Shown here one piece after another: positions 60,723 to 64,000 of a stretch of DNA of 64,000 bases. The stretch covers positions 27,117,688-27,181,687 of the forward strand of contig NC_063264.1 in assembly GCF_019578655.1 (NCBI RefSeq), written 5' to 3'. Within the stretch, counting starts at the first letter, position 1. Each line of letters opens with the position of its first letter. Source of the DNA: Ricinus communis. Lineage: Eukaryota; Streptophyta; Magnoliopsida; Malpighiales; Euphorbiaceae. The position numbers were made by a program, and so were the translations under genes. Below the pieces are notes generated by a model. The model did no database searches, was not told where the DNA came from, and was given only the letters and a program-made list of their open reading frames with translations.

Positions 60723-61907
60723 GGGCTAAAAGGAAAATTTGCCTCCTCTATTTGGGGTCTACGGGCAATTCACCCAAATTTTATTTTTTTGGCCAATTAG
60801 CCCATCAACTTGTTAAAAATGGTCATTTTACCCATTAATTTATCATACAAACCAGACGTTTCAGCAAGTAAATAATGGGTAAAAGTTTTTTAATGAATAA
60901 AAAATGGATAATGAATAATTTCTTTTTCATTATAAGTAAATAAATATTATATCTCTTCAAATACCATCTTTGTTTCTCTATCAAAATTGAAAATTCAATT
61001 TTACAGATATTAGTTTCCAGTTATCAAGTCCCACAAAATTTCACTCAGCTTGCATGATGAAGAAGCCAATAAAGAGGAAACCAGTTAAGCCTCTACTAGA
61101 GAACTAACCACAAGAAAAAATTGATGAAGGATCAATACTGTAAGAAAGATGATAGCAAAATGAAGAATCAATCGGAGTGCTTTAATTTATTCATCCTGCC
61201 TCTTTTATAATACTGTAAATGCTTTGATTTTGATGGTTATAAATAAACAATTGATATTGTGAATTGCAGTATTTTTTTTGGTAAACTTATATATAAAAAA
61301 AAATGATAAAAAAACTGAGATCTGGGTTTGAAAAAAATCATGCATACCAATTTGTTTTCTTGTTGGTCAATGATGGGTTCCATTCAATGGCCATTGTTAA
61401 GGCTTGGTCTTTATAAAACTTTGAAAACTTATTGTCGGAAATTTGATAAAACACTAGTAAACAATAATGTTTCTTCGATTGGCGCGCTTGGAGGTTCAAG
61501 CAGGATAGTTCTTCTTTTTCTTTAGGAGCATGTGCTTGTAGAGAACTTTGTGATCATCTCTCTTAGGCGGGTTTGATGGCGGAGCAGAGAACTTGTGCTT
61601 ATCTCTCTCAGCTGGGAGTGGCAGTCGTCACGGTGGTGGTAGAGGTAGAGGTGGAAAAAATTATTTTCATTTGTCTAAAATAGATAACGGAAATGAGTTG
61701 CAAGCAAGTGTGTGAGAAAAAAAAGTTAATAACATAATTTTTTAATATTTAATAAATATGAGTTTGTATTATACGCTTATAGATATGATAAATAAATGGA
61801 TAAAGTGACCATCTTTGACAAGTTAGTGAGCTAATTGGCCAAAAACTTAAAATCTGAGTAAATTGCATATGGACTCCAAGTAGAGGGGGCAAATTGCCCT
61901 TTTAGCC
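60723..61907. mobile_element. Small MULE nested in the LINE RNase H domain
   Basis: A 1,185-bp element with inverted arms of about 125 bp: left arm 60723-60850 begins GGGCTAAAAGGAAAATTTGC; the right arm, read inward from 61907, begins GGCTAAAAGGGCAATTTGCC. Shared inner blocks include TTTTTGGCCAATTAGC and TTTATCATA. Flanking 9-mers ATTTTCATT (60714-60722) and ATTTTGATG (61908-61916) match at 7 of 9 positions, fitting a MULE target-site duplication. The LINE reading frame resumes on the other side. No transposase inside. Confidence 0.8.
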
Positions 61908-62389
61908 ATTTTGATGGAGTACTGTACAACAATTTCAATACCACCTTGCTTCTCAACAGCAATAAAAGAGCCATTAACAAAGGATTTGAAACTTCAGTTA
62001 GCCGGAATGACAGGAAGAGAGTGTACCCGACGATGATGCACATGAGAAATGCTACAGAATGCTTTTGAGTAATCCAACAAGTATTTGTTAAACAACTGTA
62101 CCTAATAGTGTAACCAATCTCGGTTTCTCTCCAGGAAAGTGGAGAGTTTCTTGAATTATAATTAAATAAAAAGCATGTTGAGGTTCATCCTTTGACTTCA
62201 CTTCCATTATGTAGAACCATTAAAGGAATGAAGATCAACAAGGTGAATGGAATCGGGCTCCATCCAGAATTTCCTAACCCGATTGCAAGTCCATAAAGCA
62301 TGTATAGGAGTCTCGGGCTCTAAACCTGACAATTAATATCCTTCACTGGGACATGATGGCTCTACAAATTGAAACGGGTTGGCTCTACA

Positions 62390-62631
62390 AATATAAGTTA
62401 TTATTACTTAGGTTGGTCGTAAGTATGAGTTCTTTCAGTTAGTATTAAACCTTGGTTGTTAAATGATGTTCAAAACACGTTTTCCAACAAGGTAACATCA
62501 GTATTATGTTATAAAGTAGAAAGTTAATCTACATAAACCGAAAACTAATTTGCCGAATTAAACCAAACTCAAAAGTTTTCAATTTGTTTCGGTTCGATTC
62601 GAAAACCGAACTGACAGTTTGCACACCCCTA
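62390..62631. mobile_element. hAT-type element fragment in the LINE
   Basis: The right end, read on the minus strand, is TAGGGGTGTGCAAACTGTCA followed by GTTCGGTTTTCGAATCGAACC, the familiar terminal and subterminal sequence of plant hAT-type MITEs. The left end is not recognisable, so the element is truncated or decayed; the left limit is approximate. Confidence 0.6.
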
Positions 62632-62987
62632 GCTAAGACAAGCGAGGCCATATAAACGTTGTTATGAAGAACTCCAATATCATTAGGCACTAAACAGTCA
62701 GGGTCCTAAGGAACCCAATAATCATGAAGAACCTTAGTGCTCTTACCATCTCGAATAGTCCATCATCTAATGCCTTTCTTCAAAAGTTTAAAGCCCTAAA
62801 TAAGACTCCTCTAAGCATAGGAACAACGAGGCCACACTCGAGCATGCAAAAAGTCTCCATATTTGACATAACGAGCAAATAAAACACATCCCAGCAAGAT
62901 TCAAGATTTTTAAGAAGTCGTCAGCACTATTTAGCAAAAAGTGTATGATTGAAGTCCCCAAATTTGGGGGATTTGGCAAACATAGGA

Positions 62988-63718
62988 TAGGATCTCTCTC
63001 TCTCTCCCTTCGTCTGGTTTTTTCCTAGGGTTTCTTTTAGGGCAGCTGCTGGTGGAGACTTCCGCTGGCACCCTCGCCAGTGGTCGTCATGGCCTCATTT
63101 TCCTTTAGCTTCTCTTGTTTTCTTGCTTTTGTTTTTTGCTGTTTCCTTTCTGTTGCCCCTAGATGGGTCGTTTGCTGGTGTTTTTGTGTTTTGATGATCC
63201 ATGGTTCTATCTTTCTAGCGATTGTCAGTACTTCTTGTGCGGCGAGGTCCGCCTCTTATGCTCATCGGCGTCCTTTGGTGTCCGTCGCCAGGCGGATGTG
63301 GGTGTGGGAGATTGGAAGCTGCTGGAGGTGCTATGGTTATGAAGGAAGTTGAATCCTTTTAGATTGACATTTTTATAGGTTTTGTCCCTCCTTTCCCAGA
63401 AGTAGGCTGGTGGTTGGGCTAACGATGGCCGTCGAGCTTGCTCTACCGATCTTATTTGCTTCTGGTTGGAGTGCGTAAATGTCTTGAACCTTGCTCTTTT
63501 AGTATATGGGTTCCAAGTCTGGGAGTTCTTTGGAGATTGGGTGCAACTAGAGGCCAGGGTTGGTGTTTGTTGCTCTCCCATGTATATGTGGTTTCTGGGA
63601 AAGAAGATGGATGTATCTGAAGACATGCGAATGGTGCAGGGACCAATATGCATTTTTCTAGTCTTTGTAGGCCAAAGTGCCAAGTTTGCTATATGGGCTT
63701 TAAGTCCATGTCTTTGAG
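62988..63718. mobile_element. Unclassified GC-richer insertion in the LINE
   Basis: The LINE protein similarity stops at about 62988 and resumes at about 63720, and the 730 bp between are much richer in G and C. The segment begins with a CT repeat (62994-63012), then CCTAGGGTTTCTTTTAGGG, and ends AAGTCCATGTCTTTGAG. Frames on both strands up to 152 codons are open, but I recognise no family. The CT-repeat and AGGGTTT start resemble a plant gene leader, so a retroposed gene piece or the 5' end of another retroelement are both possible. Confidence 0.5.
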
Positions 63719-64000
63719 TTTAATGGATGTTGAACAAACCCTCTTAATTTCTTCCAATGTAGTCTTTCCATTTTTGGTTCCCCACAGAAAATTGCTACAC
63801 AAGTGCTCCATTTCTTAACATATACTGGCATGAATCTTAAAAATGGACATAAGATAGGTTGGTAGAGCCTGAATAAAAGACTTCAAAAGTACCTCCCACA
63901 GAAAGAAGTTTGGAGTCCCAAGTGGATAACCTTTTAGCAATGCGGTCCCTGATGCAAACAAATTAACACTTCTTATTCCGACCTACATAGGAAGGAATAC

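Larger units (their letters stand above)
60296..64000 (-). mobile_element. L1-type LINE, degenerate, carrying nested insertions
   Basis: Minus strand, running off the right edge. In element order: RT C-terminal region at 64000-63720 (RIAKRLSTWDSKLLSVGG and ALPTYLMSIFK in overlapping frames, then EMEHLCSNFLWGTKNGK); after an insertion, FGDFNHTLFAKQCWRLLKNL and LLKKGIRWTIRDGKS-type sequence at 62985-62640 (read through a stop); after a hAT fragment, a zf-RVT stretch ETPIHALWTCNRVRKFW near 62300; then the plant LINE RNase H, NGSFIAVEKQGGIEIVV at 61990-61920, continuing beyond a nested MULE with LLAGQVAVLAVEKAIKLAAA near 60660-60600; 3' end near 60300. Many frameshifts and stops: dead. Confidence 0.85.

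Overview
This is nuclear chromosomal DNA of a flowering plant, almost certainly a eudicot. It is AT-rich, the genes are split by GT-AG introns, and the mobile elements are all plant types: Ty3/gypsy, Ty1/copia, an Athila/Tat-like element, a Cassandra-like TRIM, an L1-type LINE, Mutator-like (MULE) and hAT-like DNA elements. The sequence alone does not fix the species; a woody rosid is only a guess.

Three host genes stand out. (1) A TTL-type protein gene on the + strand (TPR repeats plus a thioredoxin-like fold), 7 coding exons, 3579-7444, 691 residues. (2) A leucine-rich-repeat receptor-like protein gene on the + strand, 37805-40887, with one frameshift near 38564. (3) A TRF4/5-like non-canonical poly(A) polymerase gene on the - strand, 13 coding exons, 59401-52382, 532 residues. 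All splice sites of genes 1 and 3 were followed by hand; the reading frame closes across every junction with GT-AG borders. A fourth host gene, an F-box/FBD/LRR-type gene, survives only as a 3' fragment (26139-25466, - strand), cut off by a copia element on one side and a repeat array on the other.

Layout. 1-1210: Ty3/gypsy gag remnant. 1210-3578: intergenic DNA, promoter and leader of TTL. 3579-8120: TTL gene. 8120-10440: AT-rich intergenic DNA. About 10440-14740: degenerate Ty3/gypsy element with gag, protease, RT, RNase H and the first part of integrase. 14741-25495: a 10.8-kb array of a non-coding repeat unit of about 0.98 kb, forward in the left half and inverted in the right half, interrupted at 22010-22395 by organelle-like DNA carrying a decayed plastid-type tRNA-Ser(GGA). 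25466-26139: FBD fragment. 26139-31161: Ty1/copia element (- strand). 32230-33420: an array of about eight 150-bp AT-rich tandem repeats. 33430-35279: 5' part of an Athila/Tat-like element. 37805-40887: LRR receptor-like protein. 42140-43283: poly(A) retroposon end and a hAT-type MITE with near-perfect target-site duplication. 44340-47413: a MULE with terminal inverted repeats over 300 bp long, holding a GRF zinc-finger gene fragment, a Cassandra-like LTR with 5S-rRNA-like sequence, and a PB1-like MULE protein fragment. 47414-52000: AT-rich DNA with diffuse repeats. 52382-59401: TRF4/5-like gene. 60296-64000: an L1-type LINE (- strand, running off the window) that has itself received at least three insertions.

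The host genes have no visible functional link to each other. The strongest unexplained feature is the inverted 0.98-kb repeat array, which abuts a broken integrase on one side and a broken FBD gene on the other, and which could be transcribed into long double-stranded RNA. The most structured nested assembly is the MULE at 44.3-47.4 kb.
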